From Lachnospiraceae bacterium (GTDB lineage: Bacteria > Bacillota > Clostridia > Lachnospirales > Lachnospiraceae): 64,000 nucleotides of DNA. The stretch is taken from assembly GCA_910574865.1 (NCBI GenBank), contig CAJTDN010000018.1:18973-82972 (forward strand), given 5' to 3'. This document shows positions 26,317-36,317 of this stretch, in pieces. Position 1 is the first letter of the stretch, and every line of letters starts with the position of its first letter. The notes under the pieces are model-generated. The model was not told the DNA's origin, searched no databases, and saw only the letters and a program-made list of their open reading frames with translations. Made by a program: the position numbers and the translations under genes.

Positions 26317-27840
26317 ATGAGTTATTTTGAGAAACTGAAGGCGGGAATCAAGGCCGGCTTAAACAGCAGCCAGAGGGACCACGTGCAATACCGCACGGCG
26401 TCGCTTTTGGAAATGATTTGCAGCATGGCACACAACGGTGTGGGCATGTGTTTTTACATGCTCGCGATGCGGGCCAGCTACATAGGGACGGAAGGGTACG
26501 CGATACCCGTCACCGTCGTGGGACTGATTCTTACGGTGACGAAAGCGTTCGACGGTCTGACAGATGCAATTGCGGCGGCCATCTTCGAACGTTTTCCGGC
26601 TGGCAAGAACGGAAAAATCCGTGTTTTGTTCGCCACGGGCTGGGTCATCGAGGCGTTGGCGGTGCTTTTGCTCTACAGCTGGGCTTCAGGCAAATTTAGC
26701 GGGATTGCCGGACTGATTTTGTTCACGGTGACGCACGTGACCTACACGCTAGGCTACACGCTGGCGGTCATCAGTGCCGGAACCTCGGCCACAGTTCTGA
26801 CCAACGACCCCATCCAGCGGCCGATGATGGCGTTCGTGGACATGGCGTTTTCCTATGGGACGCCAATTCTCATGAACATGTTCTTAAGCTTCGCCATCCT
26901 GCCCAAGTATGACAACCAGTGGAACGTCCCGGCCTTACGGGAAGCCGGTTATATCCATGTCGGGTTCGCTTTCATACTGATGCTGGTCACTTGTTTCGGC
27001 GTGCGGAAGGTTGACGTGAAGGAGACGTTCGAGACGTTGAGCGACGACAAAGAGGAGAAAGTGAAGTTCCGTGACATGTGGAACGTGCTGCGGCACAACC
27101 GCGCGGCCCAAATGTACATCGTGACCTGCGCGACGGACAAGTTCGCGGCCTCCGTCGCGTCCGAGGCGGTGGTGACGACCATGGTCGCCGGCATTCTGAT
27201 CGGCAGTTACAAAGCGACCTCTCTGATTGGCGGCGCGACCAGCATCATCGGTTTGATTTGCGCATTCTCGGGCGGCATCTTCATCGCCAAGGTGGGCGTG
27301 AAAAAAGCGACAAGCATATGGTCATGGGCATGTATCGCCCTTTCCGTGGCATCCATCGTGTTCTACGTGGTACTCGGCAAAGACGGCATGAGCCTGATTT
27401 CCGTGGCCGCCGTGCCGACTATCATTTACCTGGTACTGCAGATGGGCATCACGGCAGCGAAAATGATTCTCTCGACCGCCAGCTCGGCCATGCGCGGTGA
27501 CATCGTGGACTACGAGCTGGAGCGTTCGGGAAAATACATGCCGGCCGTGGTATATGGCGTGTATTCCTTCATCTCGAAACTGGTCAGTTCCTTGTCCTCG
27601 ACCATCTCGGCACTGTGCGTGGCGTTGCTCGGCTACACGACGACCATGCCGCAGATGGGTGACGAGCCGACGACGGGGCTGTTCTGGATGGCGATTTTCT
27701 TGTCGACGGTGATGCCAATCCTTGGATGGATATGCAATATCGTCGCCATGAAGTTCTACGAACTGGACAAGGAACGCATGGTCGAGGTACAAAGAAACAT
27801 CGCCCAGAAAAAGGCGGAGGCATATCAGATGGGGGATTGA
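26317..27840 (+). CDS. GPH family (MFS) sugar:cation symporter
   Basis: A 507-residue membrane protein of the glycoside-pentoside-hexuronide family. It has ~12 hydrophobic helices and the family features TKAFDGLTDAIAAAI (about residues 70-84) and MRGDIVDYELERSGKY. Such proteins import glycosides or uronides with H+ or Na+. Start at 26317 follows AAAAGGAG; the upstream open frame is not used. The last five codons and the stop (YQMGD) are encoded by element C (27822-27907), so the original C-terminus has been replaced. Substrate unknown. Confidence 0.9.
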   Translation: MSYFEKLKAGIKAGLNSSQRDHVQYRTASLLEMICSMAHNGVGMCFYMLAMRASYIGTEGYAIPVTVVGLILTVTKAFDGLTDAIAAAIFERFPAGKNGKIRVLFATGWVIEALAVLLLYSWASGKFSGIAGLILFTVTHVTYTLGYTLAVISAGTSATVLTNDPIQRPMMAFVDMAFSYGTPILMNMFLSFAILPKYDNQWNVPALREAGYIHVGFAFILMLVTCFGVRKVDVKETFETLSDDKEEKVKFRDMWNVLRHNRAAQMYIVTCATDKFAASVASEAVVTTMVAGILIGSYKATSLIGGATSIIGLICAFSGGIFIAKVGVKKATSIWSWACIALSVASIVFYVVLGKDGMSLISVAAVPTIIYLVLQMGITAAKMILSTASSAMRGDIVDYELERSGKYMPAVVYGVYSFISKLVSSLSSTISALCVALLGYTTTMPQMGDEPTTGLFWMAIFLSTVMPILGWICNIVAMKFYELDKERMVEVQRNIAQKKAEAYQMGD

Positions 27841-27907
27841 ATCCCGCCACTGATACAAATATGTTGCTCACCGCCTATAGAGGCGAGAGTCATTCCACAT
27901 CTGACAT
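27822..27907 (+). repeat. Element C, copy 2, overlapping the symporter stop codon
   Basis: 86 bp bounded by ATATCAGATG and CATCTGACAT; ~85 percent identical by eye to the minus-strand copy at 14815-14898. It lies immediately 3-prime of a gene, as the right end of IS605 elements lies 3-prime of tnpB, but here no transposase is present. Confidence 0.7.
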
Positions 27908-27911
27908 AATC

Positions 27912-27966
27912 GAAAAAAGGGAAAGGGACACCCCCGTCAAATGACGTGCCGTTCCTTTCCTTTTTT
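27912..27966. terminator. Rho-independent terminator after the GPH symporter
   Basis: GAAAAAAGGGAAAGGGAC pairs with GTTCCTTTCCTTTTTTC; A/T runs on both sides suit termination in either direction. Confidence 0.7.
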
Positions 27967-28112
27967 CAGAACCAACCAAACGCAAGAAGGGCGTTCCTCC
28001 CCCATTTCACGGCGTGCTCCTCTATCAGACATCGATGTTTGTCCTTATCATAGCTGATTCCCGCCAGCAAAATATTCTCACGTTCCTTTTACATAAGGGG
28101 ATGACGGCCAAT

Positions 28113-28544
28113 CTACCCTTTTTCATTAAGGTAATAAAGCCCTCTTTCGTCGGGGCAATTCCCAAATTCAATTAATTGACGGATTTTTTCGTATTCGCTC
28201 TTTCCCCTTGCCTGCTGCGCCTCCATTGTTTCAAAGCCTTTCACGTTTTCCGGCATCGTCGGCAATTCGTCAATCTTTTGTACATGCCCGGCGCCTGCCG
28301 TCAATCGTTCGTTTTCTTCCGTCGGCAATGTGTCATTTTCCCGCGTTCCTTTATCTTCCGCCTGCACGGCATGAGAAGTTTCCTCCATTTGGGCTTCCCG
28401 CCGTTCCCCCTCTTCTTGCATCATGACGGAGGAAACGTAATACTGTATGTTTTGACAAACAATGTCCTTCTCCAACGACGGGTTCACCTGATGCCTCATT
28501 CTCATTTCCAGCATCCTAATAGATTCTTCATCTGACATCATCAT
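28113..28544 (-). CDS. Hypothetical protein
   Basis: A 143-residue acidic, mostly helical protein (LEKDIVCQNIQYYVSSVM, GKSEYEKIRQLIEFGNCPDE). No recognised domain, no signal. GAGGAG lies 7 bases before the start, which supports translation. It lies downstream of a broken DUF1703-type gene; whether they were linked is unknown. Confidence 0.5.
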   Translation of the reverse strand: MMMSDEESIRMLEMRMRHQVNPSLEKDIVCQNIQYYVSSVMMQEEGERREAQMEETSHAVQAEDKGTRENDTLPTEENERLTAGAGHVQKIDELPTMPENVKGFETMEAQQARGKSEYEKIRQLIEFGNCPDERGLYYLNEKG

Positions 28545-28594
28545 GGTCGCTCCTCACTTTCAAACTTTTGGGGCTAAGCCGCCTTCACCCCCGC

Positions 28595-28971
28595 TCAATC
28601 ACGCAACGCCTGCTCGTTATTATAAAATAATGGCGCGGTCTCGTCCCTATGAATCTTCTCAATTTGCGCCGCCACCGCCGCGCGTTTCCCTGCACCGTAT
28701 CCACAACCAACTGGTCGCTTTCTTTCAAGCGCAGAACCGTCTCCTGCGCTTGACCTCGCGAATGGACTTGGCAAATTCCATTGGATGAATGACGGAATAC
28801 ATCTGAGCCGCGAAGGATTTTCCAAAACGACGGGGACGGCTGACGCAGGTCAAACGCCTTGGCGTCTCAATCGTTTCATTATATCAAGCGGAGCATGCCG
28901 CCCTTGTCCACGTACGTATCGTTCCTGATACCGGTAAATCCACTGTTTCCCGGATTCGGATAATTTCCCAT
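28595..28971 (-). pseudogene. AAA-ATPase-like/DUF1703 protein, heavily deleted
   Basis: The N-terminus MGNYPNPGNSGFTGIRNDTY, the Walker A-type segment CVSRPRRFGKSFAAQMYS and a C-terminal fragment VAAQIEKIHRDETAPLFYNN all match the intact relative at 50829-52412, but in three frames and with ~350 residues missing. So this is a degraded second member of the family. Confidence 0.75.
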
Positions 28972-29168
28972 GGTTTCCACCTTCCCGCTTTCTTATACCC
29001 GCGGCCGGTGAAATCTACCGTGAGTATTGTGCCGGCCGCAGCCGCCCACCTGCCTGCACCATGTTTATCTTATTATAAAATGTTCCTCATGTCAATTTGC
29101 ATTTTATGGGCATGCCGCTTGTTTTTACCTATTCTTTTTACCTATACTTCCACATTCGCCATAAGTAT

Positions 29169-29197
29169 TTGCCATTTTTTGTTTCTTGGTGTAAAAT
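29169..29197 (+). promoter_or_regulatory. Probable promoter of the DUF3737 gene
   Basis: TTGCCA (29169-29174), 17-base spacer, TAAAAT (29192-29197), 84 bases before the start. The rest of 28972-29280 holds no gene; the open frame there lacks a ribosome site. Confidence 0.5.
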
Positions 29198-29280
29198 ACT
29201 GTAAAACCCGAGCAAGACGCGGAGACGTGAATGAAACCAATTTACCGTATATCATTTTAGCCATGGAGGAGATTATAATC

Positions 29281-30126
29281 ATGAGACAACATATTACCGG
29301 AAAACAATTTGACGAAGAACGCGCATTATATCATTTGCAAAATGCGGACGTAATAGACTGTATATTTGCCGGTCCCGCAGACGGCGAGTCCGCCCTCAAG
29401 GAGGCGAGGGACGTCGGCGTGGACAACTGCCGTTTTTCACTCCGGTACCCGCTCTGGCATGTCGAGGGCTTTACCATGTCCGATTCCACAATGGACGAAT
29501 TGACCCGCGCCGCCATCTGGTACGCCAAGGACGGCGTTATCAAAAACAGCCGCTTAGGCGGCATCAAAGCCGTACGGGAATGTGAAAACATCCGCCTGGA
29601 GCATTGCCGGGTGGAATCTTTGGAGTTTGGTTGGAAGTCGCAGGACATCGCGCTGATTGACACGGAAATCACTTCCGAATACCTTTTCCTCGACAGCAAA
29701 AATGTGACATTAAAAAATGTCAAAATGCACGGGAAATATTCGTTCCAGTACATGGAAAATCTGGAAATCGAAAAATGTGACCTTGATACGAAAGACGCGT
29801 TCTGGCACAGTAAAAACGTGACCGTGAAAGACAGCGTCGTCAAAGGAGAATATTTGGGATGGTTCTCCGACGGACTCACCCTGATTAACTGTAAAATTAT
29901 CGGAACACAGCCCTTGTGTTACTGTAAAAACCTGAAATTAATCAACTGCACCATGGAGGATACGGACTTGTCCTTTGAATACTCCGACGTGGAAGCCGAC
30001 GTGCGCGGCCACATCATTTCCGTCAAAAACCCGAAATCAGGCATCATCACGACGGACAGCGTGGGCGAAATCGTGCGCGAGGCGCCCGTCATGGAATGCA
30101 CCGGGGAAGTCGTCATCCGCAGATAA
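29281..30126 (+). CDS. DUF3737 family protein (beta-helix)
   Basis: A 281-residue protein of the DUF3737 family. It opens with QHITGKQFDEERALYHLQNA and then carries repeating ~20-residue turns (KDGVIKNSRLGGIKAVRECE, SKNVTLKNVKMHGKYSFQYM) predicted to form a right-handed parallel beta helix. No signal peptide, so cytoplasmic. The biochemical role is unknown. GGAGGAGATTATAATC precedes the ATG; the longer frame from 29008 is not supported. Single-gene unit. Confidence 0.85.
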   Translation: MRQHITGKQFDEERALYHLQNADVIDCIFAGPADGESALKEARDVGVDNCRFSLRYPLWHVEGFTMSDSTMDELTRAAIWYAKDGVIKNSRLGGIKAVRECENIRLEHCRVESLEFGWKSQDIALIDTEITSEYLFLDSKNVTLKNVKMHGKYSFQYMENLEIEKCDLDTKDAFWHSKNVTVKDSVVKGEYLGWFSDGLTLINCKIIGTQPLCYCKNLKLINCTMEDTDLSFEYSDVEADVRGHIISVKNPKSGIITTDSVGEIVREAPVMECTGEVVIRR

Positions 30127-30696
30127 AACACCAGCCAAATTTATTTACATCTCCCCGGCCAATCAGCATGCCGGTCGGCCGGGGACTGAATTGTAATGAG
30201 CTCGGACAGCACGCCAGATACTCGAATCATAAACCTTCAAAACGCCAATCCACACTCCATCCATTTTTTGACGTAAAATAATCCTTCCAATTTAAAATCT
30301 TTTTGCAGAAAACCAGAAATCATGATAGACAGCGACAGAATATTATAAACAGATTCCTATTTTCCGAGTATGATAAAGGCACTTGAGAAACAAGCCAAGG
30401 AAGATGAATGAGGCGTACAAGGACGTACGCCGATTGAAGGTGACGCTGAAAACCCTTGAAATCACATGGGCCCGGGCGTGTTGCCTTCTGTACACCGACG
30501 CTAATTTTCCAAACAACCACATAGTGTCCTGATTTGTGCAATCTGTATAAATCCAGAAGATTTTTCCATATATTTTTATTGCTTTTGCCCGTCCCCCTAT
30601 GATAGAATGAAAATACGATAAAAAGAAGAAACTGTATTCGCACGTGAGCATCCAAAATACGGATGCCAAGTGCTCATTGTAAGGAGGTGAATTTTT
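30127..30696. other. Intergenic stretch with two repeats and no gene
   Basis: Contains a CCCCGGCCAATCAGCATGCC / GGTCGGCCGGGG hairpin joined to a GAATTGTAA end (30151-30200), and a half copy of element A (30396-30503). GTAAGGAGGTGA just before 30697 is the ribosome site of the next gene. Confidence 0.6.
30396..30503 (-). repeat. Element A, partial copy
   Basis: Matches one hairpin arm pair and one end (GTACACCGACGCTA) of element A; the second hairpin is missing except for GGCACTTGAG at ~30379. A deletion derivative. Confidence 0.7.
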
Positions 30697-33393
30697 ATGG
30701 CTTTGAGAAAAAAAATCGTACAGTTGGCGAAGATGATTGGCGGCCTGCCCGGCATGGTCAACAAGATTGATGAAAACGCGCCCGAGTACTACAGCCTGGA
30801 GTGCGTGGTGACCGACGACATGGCGGATGTCGCCCTGGCGGCGGGGCTTCGAAAAGCCCGCACCATCGCCTATCTGGCGGAAAAAAGCGGGAAATCCTTA
30901 GACGAGACGACGCGCCTGGCACACCAGTTGGGAGAAACGGGCGTGTTCACGATTTGGAAGGACAAGACGGACGGCTTGGAGCGATGCTACGTGGAGATTT
31001 TCGCCCCCGGCATCCTGGAACGGATGGTGGGAAACCGCGAGCAGCTGGCCAAGTTCCCGCAGATTGCCCGCGCGTTTGACGAGTACACGAAGAAAAGCGC
31101 GGCCAAGATGGGAGCCATGCTGCCGGACGGCTCCAGCCTGATGCGCGTGATTCCGATTGAAAGCGCCATCGACGGCAATCCGAAGGCCGTGCCTTACGAA
31201 AAACTCAGTTACTATCTGGACAAGTACGACACGTTCAGCGTGTCCGACTGCTCCTGCCGCGCTTCCAGGCGCATCATGGGCGAGGGCTGCGGGCACCTGG
31301 AGCAGGACATGTGCCTGCACCTTGGCTCGGCGGCCGAGTATTACGCCGAGACTGGCAAGGCGCGCTACGTCACGCGCGAGGAGGCCGAGGAAATCTTGAA
31401 ACGGGCCGAGGACAACGGCCTCATGCATTCCATGCCGAACATCGACGAACTGGGGGAATCGGGAGCCATCTGTAACTGTTGTTCTTGTTCCTGCTTCGGC
31501 CTGCGCATCGGCCTCATGTTCGGCGCGAAGGACGCCATCCGCTCCAACTACGTGGCGGAAGTGGACGAGGAAAAATGCGTGGCCTGCGCGCAATGCGTGG
31601 AAAATTGCCCGGGCAACGCGCTAAAATTGGGGCAGAAACTATGTTCCAAGGAAAGCCTGGAAGAAAAGCCCACCTATAAGAAAATCAAGGAAAGCACCTG
31701 GGGGCCGAAGGACTGGAACGTGGATTACCGGGAAAACCGGGAGGACACCGTCGCCACCGGCACCGCGCCCTGCAAGACCGCTTGTCCGGCCCACATCGCC
31801 GTGCAAGGATATTTGCGGCTGGCCGCACAAGGGAAATACACGGATGCCTTGGAATTGATTAAAAAGGAAAATCCGTTCCCCGCCGTCTGCGGGCGCATTT
31901 GCAACCACCGCTGCGAGACGGAATGTACCCGCGGCAGCGTGGACGAGGCCGTTGCCATTGATGAAGTGAAGCGTTTTATCGCCGACCACGACCTGCGGGC
32001 GGAAACGCGTTTCGTCCCGCCGATGATAAACCAGATTGGCAAGCCCTACGAGGAAAAAATCGCCATCGTCGGCGCGGGGCCGGCCGGTATGACTTGTGCA
32101 TACTTTTTAGCGGCCAAAGGCTATAGGCCGACCGTCTTTGACAAGGCGGGCCGCCCCGGCGGCATGATGATGAACGCCATCCCCTCCTTCCGTTTGGAAA
32201 AGGACGTCGTTCAGGCCGAAATTAACATTCTCGAGGAAATGGGCGTGGAATTCAAGTGCGGCGTGGAGGTCGGCAAGGATGTCACCATCAAGGAACTGCG
32301 CGAGCAAGGCTACAAGGGCTTTTACATAGCCATCGGCTTACAATCCGGCGGTGCCTTAAACATTCTGGGCGAGGATGCCGAGGGCGTGATGCCGGGAATC
32401 GAGTTTATTAAAAAGGTGAATTTGGAAGGCGGCCAAAAGCTTCATGGAAACGTGGTGGTCATCGGCGGCGGCAGCATCGGTGCCGACGTGGCCAGGACGG
32501 CCGTGCGTTGCGGCGCGCAGAAGGTATCGCTCTATTGCCTGGAAAGCTACGAGGAAATGCCGATGGGCGAGGAAGACCGCTCGGAATGCGAGCGGGACGG
32601 CATCGACATCCACGCGGGCTGGGGACAGACCGCGATTACGGCAAAGGACGGCAAGGCGGCGGGCATTTCTTTCCGCAAGTGCACGAGCGTGAAGGACGCG
32701 TGGGGACATTTCGCACCCCAGTTTGACGATTCCGTCACGGAAACGGCGGACTGCGACTTCGTTCTCTACTGCATCGGGCAAAGGCCGGAATTAAACGACC
32801 TGCTCGCCGGAACGAAGGTCACGTTCAACGCCAACAAGACCATCAAGGCCGACCCGCTCACATACCAGACCGAAGATGCGGACATTTTCGTCGGCGGGGA
32901 CATTTATACGGGTCAGAAGTTCGTCATCGATGCCATCGCGGCCGGCAAGGAAGCGGCGATTTCCCTGCACCGGCACGTGCATGAGGGACAGAGCCTGACG
33001 CTCGGCCGCGACCGCCGCCATTACGTGGCCTTAAACAAGGATGCGGCATTGATTTCCCCGGCGGACGTGGATCGCGGGCCGAGGCAGATTCCGGGTTACA
33101 ACGAGGCAAAGGCAAGGACGTTTGGCGACGCGCGCATGTCATTTACGGAAGAACAGATTCGCAAGGAAACCGCCCGCTGCCTAAGCTGCGGCGCCACGAA
33201 GGTGGACGAGTACCTCTGCATCGGCTGCGGGCAGTGCACGACCCGGTGCAAATTCGACGCCATCCACCTGGTTAAAAAACACGACATGTGGGGCGGCAGT
33301 TTCGAGGCGTTGCCAATCGCAGTGGCGAAACATGTCGTCAAGCGCAGCGCGAACATCGCGGCAAACGCCGTGAAAGGCAGACGGCGCGGGTAA
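30697..33393 (+). CDS. Fe-S flavoprotein, GltD-like NAD(P)H:acceptor oxidoreductase with ferredoxin domains
   Basis: An 898-residue multidomain electron-transfer protein. Residues ~1-285 form a cysteine-rich domain (SDCSCRASRR, CNCCSCSCFG) of the type seen beside 4Fe-4S reductases. CVACAQCVENCPG (~294-306) is a 4Fe-4S ferredoxin site. A GltD-like region follows with CKTACPAHI and CGRICNHRCETEC, FAD motif GAGPAG (~460) and NAD(P)H motif GGGSIGAD (~590). A C-terminal site CIGCGQCTTRCKFDAI (~841) adds another cluster. It likely shuttles electrons between NAD(P)H and ferredoxin or another partner. AAGGAGGTG precedes the start. hypA follows 126 bases downstream, hinting at a link to a nickel enzyme. 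Confidence 0.85.
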   Translation: MALRKKIVQLAKMIGGLPGMVNKIDENAPEYYSLECVVTDDMADVALAAGLRKARTIAYLAEKSGKSLDETTRLAHQLGETGVFTIWKDKTDGLERCYVEIFAPGILERMVGNREQLAKFPQIARAFDEYTKKSAAKMGAMLPDGSSLMRVIPIESAIDGNPKAVPYEKLSYYLDKYDTFSVSDCSCRASRRIMGEGCGHLEQDMCLHLGSAAEYYAETGKARYVTREEAEEILKRAEDNGLMHSMPNIDELGESGAICNCCSCSCFGLRIGLMFGAKDAIRSNYVAEVDEEKCVACAQCVENCPGNALKLGQKLCSKESLEEKPTYKKIKESTWGPKDWNVDYRENREDTVATGTAPCKTACPAHIAVQGYLRLAAQGKYTDALELIKKENPFPAVCGRICNHRCETECTRGSVDEAVAIDEVKRFIADHDLRAETRFVPPMINQIGKPYEEKIAIVGAGPAGMTCAYFLAAKGYRPTVFDKAGRPGGMMMNAIPSFRLEKDVVQAEINILEEMGVEFKCGVEVGKDVTIKELREQGYKGFYIAIGLQSGGALNILGEDAEGVMPGIEFIKKVNLEGGQKLHGNVVVIGGGSIGADVARTAVRCGAQKVSLYCLESYEEMPMGEEDRSECERDGIDIHAGWGQTAITAKDGKAAGISFRKCTSVKDAWGHFAPQFDDSVTETADCDFVLYCIGQRPELNDLLAGTKVTFNANKTIKADPLTYQTEDADIFVGGDIYTGQKFVIDAIAAGKEAAISLHRHVHEGQSLTLGRDRRHYVALNKDAALISPADVDRGPRQIPGYNEAKARTFGDARMSFTEEQIRKETARCLSCGATKVDEYLCIGCGQCTTRCKFDAIHLVKKHDMWGGSFEALPIAVAKHVVKRSANIAANAVKGRRRG

Positions 33394-33519
33394 TACCATC
33401 TTAAGCGATAAACGCGGGTCACGCCGTCCATGACGGGCGGCACGGCTGACACGGTATGAAACAATAAGCTTACCCCCGCGCCGTCCGATATGCGCGGCGC
33501 GGCTGAAAGGATGTAGGAC

Positions 33520-33864
33520 ATGCACGAAGTGGGAATCATCACGTCCATGCTGCACACGGTGGCAGACATCATGGAACAAGAACAATTGACGGTAGTGGAA
33601 AAAATCGTCCTCGAAGTGGGCGAACTGTCCGGCGTGGTGCCGCATTATATGGAAGAATGCTTCCCGGCCGCCGCCTACAAGACAAGGTTCGCGGACACGA
33701 AGCTGGAGATAGAAGTGGTTCCCGGCATCGTAAAATGCAACCGCTGCGGCCTGGAGTTTAACGGTTTCCAGTACGACTTAAGATGCCCGGACTGCGGCAA
33801 CGGCAAGGAACTGACACCGCTAAGCGGGCGGGAACTGACAATCAGGGAAATCATCGGGTGCTAG
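33520..33864 (+). CDS. hypA: Hydrogenase maturation nickel metallochaperone HypA
   Basis: A 114-residue HypA/HybF protein that delivers nickel to [NiFe] hydrogenase (or urease). The N-terminal MHE nickel-binding motif and the zinc site CNRCG-x(n)-CPDCG are intact. Length is standard. AAAGGATG precedes the start. No hypBCDEF or hydrogenase subunit genes are in the window, so this is a solitary copy located next to an Fe-S flavoprotein gene. Confidence 0.93.
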   Translation: MHEVGIITSMLHTVADIMEQEQLTVVEKIVLEVGELSGVVPHYMEECFPAAAYKTRFADTKLEIEVVPGIVKCNRCGLEFNGFQYDLRCPDCGNGKELTPLSGRELTIREIIGC

Positions 33865-33951
33865 CGTCGGACAGGAAACGTCAAATCCTATTGATTGGTC
33901 GGAATGGAGATCCAAAACCCATTTGATTGTAGAGAAAACTACTAAAAACAG

Positions 33952-33979
33952 TAGAGGAATGGTTTTTTCCATTCCTCTA
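33952..33979. terminator. Bidirectional terminator between hypA and tyrS
   Basis: AGAGGAATGG and CCATTCCTCT pair around TTTTTT; serves two converging genes. Confidence 0.7.
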
Positions 33980-33990
33980 TATAACATTCT

Positions 33991-35214
33991 TTATTTCACG
34001 ACCACCTTGCGGAAATTCTTCTTCCCCCGCTTGAACACTTTCCCGTCCCCGGCAAAGTCCTCTTTCACGTAAGTCTTGTAAATATCTGTCTCCTTCTCCC
34101 CGTCCACGCTCACGCCGCCCTGCTGCACGGCACGTCTGGCCTCTGAACGTGTCGGGGTCAGGCCGCCGGCAACGAGCACGCCAAGGATGTCAATCTTGCC
34201 GTCCTTGAAATCAGCGTCGCCAAGCTCCGCCGTCGGCATGTCGGCCGCGTTCCCCTGGCTGAACAATGCGCGTGCGCTCTCCTGCGCACGTTTGGCCTCC
34301 TCCTCGCCATGCACCAGGCTCGTCAGCTCGTACGCCAGGATTTCTTTCGCCTGGTTGAGCTGGCTGCCCTCCCACTTGTCCATCTCGTCAATCTGCTCCA
34401 GCGGCAAGAACGTCAACATGCGGATGCATTTGAGCACGTCGTCGTCCCCCACGTTCCGCCAGTACTGGTAAAAGTCGAACGGGGACGTCTTGTTCGGGTC
34501 AAGCCACACCGCGCCGGACTGGGTCTTGCCCATCTTCTTGCCCTCGGAATTCAAAAGCAAGGTAATCGTCATCGCGCTGGCGTCCTTGCCCAGCTTGCGG
34601 CGAATCAGTTCGGTTCCCGCCAGCATGTTGCTCCACTGGTCGTCGCCGCCGAACTGCAGGTTGCAGCCGTACTTCTGGAACAACGCGTAGAAATCATACG
34701 CCTGCATAATCATGTAATTGAACTCCAGAAAGCTCAATCCTTTCTCCATCCGCTGCTTGTAGCACTCCGCCGCCAGCATGCGGTTGACGCTGAAATGCGC
34801 CCCGACCTCGCGCAGCACCTCGATGTAGTTCAAGTCGAGCAGCCAGTCCGCGTTGTTCACCATCAGCGCCTTGCCCTCCGAAAAATCAATGAACCGGCTC
34901 ATCTGCTCCTTGAAGCAGTCACAATTGTGCTGGATTGTCTCCTTCGTCATCATCTGGCGCATGTCACTGCGCCCGGACGGGTCGCCAATCATGCCCGTGC
35001 CGCCGCCAATCAGGGCAATCGGCTTGTTGCCCGCCATCTGCAGGCGCTTCATCAGGCACAAGGCCATGAAATGCCCGACGTGCAGGCTGTCCGCCGTCGG
35101 GTCGAACCCGATGTAAAACGTCGCCTTCCCGTTATTCACTAAATCGGCAATCAACGTCTCGTCCGTCACCTGCGCGATTAACCCGCGCGCCTTCAATTCA
35201 TCATAAATCTTCAT
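33991..35214 (-). CDS. tyrS: Tyrosyl-tRNA synthetase
   Basis: A 407-residue class I synthetase that charges tRNA-Tyr. [13 protein letters not shown] holds the HIGH-type motif (HVGH) and KMGKTQSG the KMSKS-type motif. C-terminal S4-like domain with [20 protein letters not shown] is intact. Length is usual. Expression is controlled by the T-box leader at 35365-35770. Confidence 0.97.
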   Translation of the reverse strand: MKIYDELKARGLIAQVTDETLIADLVNNGKATFYIGFDPTADSLHVGHFMALCLMKRLQMAGNKPIALIGGGTGMIGDPSGRSDMRQMMTKETIQHNCDCFKEQMSRFIDFSEGKALMVNNADWLLDLNYIEVLREVGAHFSVNRMLAAECYKQRMEKGLSFLEFNYMIMQAYDFYALFQKYGCNLQFGGDDQWSNMLAGTELIRRKLGKDASAMTITLLLNSEGKKMGKTQSGAVWLDPNKTSPFDFYQYWRNVGDDDVLKCIRMLTFLPLEQIDEMDKWEGSQLNQAKEILAYELTSLVHGEEEAKRAQESARALFSQGNAADMPTAELGDADFKDGKIDILGVLVAGGLTPTRSEARRAVQQGGVSVDGEKETDIYKTYVKEDFAGDGKVFKRGKKNFRKVVVK

Positions 35215-35364
35215 TTTCTTACCTCCTGCTTTCTCAAATTCAGTTGCTTCCCCACCTGGCCATTCCCCGGGAGAATTAATCGAGTAGAGGAGATCCCCCC
35301 ACCCGTCGCGCCGGGCATCCGTCAGCTCCAGCTAGCATACTTCCTTTGGATGCCCGTGTGCATA

Positions 35365-35770
35365 AAAAGAGCCCTTTCATCCATAAAGGACGAGGGCTCT
35401 TTAGTCTCGTGGTACCACCTTCATTCACAGAAGACTCACGTCTCCTGCCTCGGAGTGCATCTTACCATTCATGCCACAAATCGTAGAAACGCATCGGAAT
35501 CCCCTATAGAATGTATCGGCACATTCGCGCCGCTTACAAAAACCAGCCATGCCACGTCCACATTTGTAACAATCCATGATTCAATCACTCGGTGCGCTAA
35601 CGTGCACCACCCCGTCACGGCCTACTTGGACATATGCACTCCATCCTTTCGGTGTGCGGCTCCGGGATGTATTCGTCACGAGCGGCCTCATGCGCCTCTC
35701 ACCAACCGGCGACTCTCTGTCTTTGCCAAAACGTGAGTACTTGTTCCCTTCACGGCCTTTTTCCTATCTG
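35365..35770 (-). promoter_or_regulatory. T-box riboswitch controlling tyrS (Tyr specifier)
   Basis: On the minus strand the leader has a stem I region with GAATACATCC, in which TAC (plus-strand 35669-35671) is the Tyr specifier codon, an antiterminator T-box core GGTGGTACCACG (35408-35419) and a terminator AAAGAGCCCT/AGGGCTCTTT (35365-35402). Uncharged tRNA-Tyr should pair with both and allow read-through into tyrS. Confidence 0.92.
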
Positions 35771-35776
35771 TTGCCT

Positions 35777-35806
35777 ATCTTACCCTAAACCAACCAAATT
35801 TGTCAA
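35777..35806 (-). promoter_or_regulatory. Promoter of the tyrS T-box leader
   Basis: TTGACA (35801-35806), 18-base spacer, TAAGAT (35777-35782) on the minus strand. Confidence 0.7.
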
Positions 35807-35831
35807 GTATCTTTCTCACGCTTTTTATTTA

Positions 35832-36110
35832 TTACTTCACTTCCTTCGCCTCGATGGCCGCCGCCATCTCATCGACATCCTTTTTCGTCAGCTTGTACCC
35901 CAGCCCGAGCAGCACGCCGCTGGCAAGCACCGGCACCGCCCCCTTCCGGCGCCATCTCGATTTCCATGTTCCGGTTATTCAACGAGCTGGACACTTCCAC
36001 CTTGATTTCATTCCCGCCTTCCACCAGCAAGTCCGCGACTTCCACCTTCCGCTTGTTGATGTTGTAGGCGCCCGCTTTCTTCCCGTTTACGTGCACGGGA
36101 CAAGCTCGAC
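35832..36110 (-). pseudogene. Glycosidase-type beta-sandwich remnant
   Basis: Minus-strand sequence reads VNGKKAGAYNINKRKVEVAD then LLVEGGNEIKVEVSSSLNNR, like the C-terminal sugar-binding sandwich of GH2/GH78-type enzymes. The frame then shifts to LASGVLLGLGYKLTKKDVDE and EMAAAIEAKEVK before a stop at ~35832. Only a tail is left; no catalytic part nearby. Confidence 0.5.
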
Positions 36111-36317
36111 CTCTCCCGCGTCCAAAAGCGACTTGTAACGAATTATGACGATTTTTCTTGTACTATCGTCCATTTTGATGTAAAATAATCGTGGTTGTCT
36201 ATTACGGCCCTTGAAGGCTAGTGTAAATGCGCTTAATTCGGGCAGATTATACTTAGCATCCACCGCACCCCGGCAGAGCGCGGAGTGACCAATTCATCCA
36301 CAAGGAGGAGATTTCTT

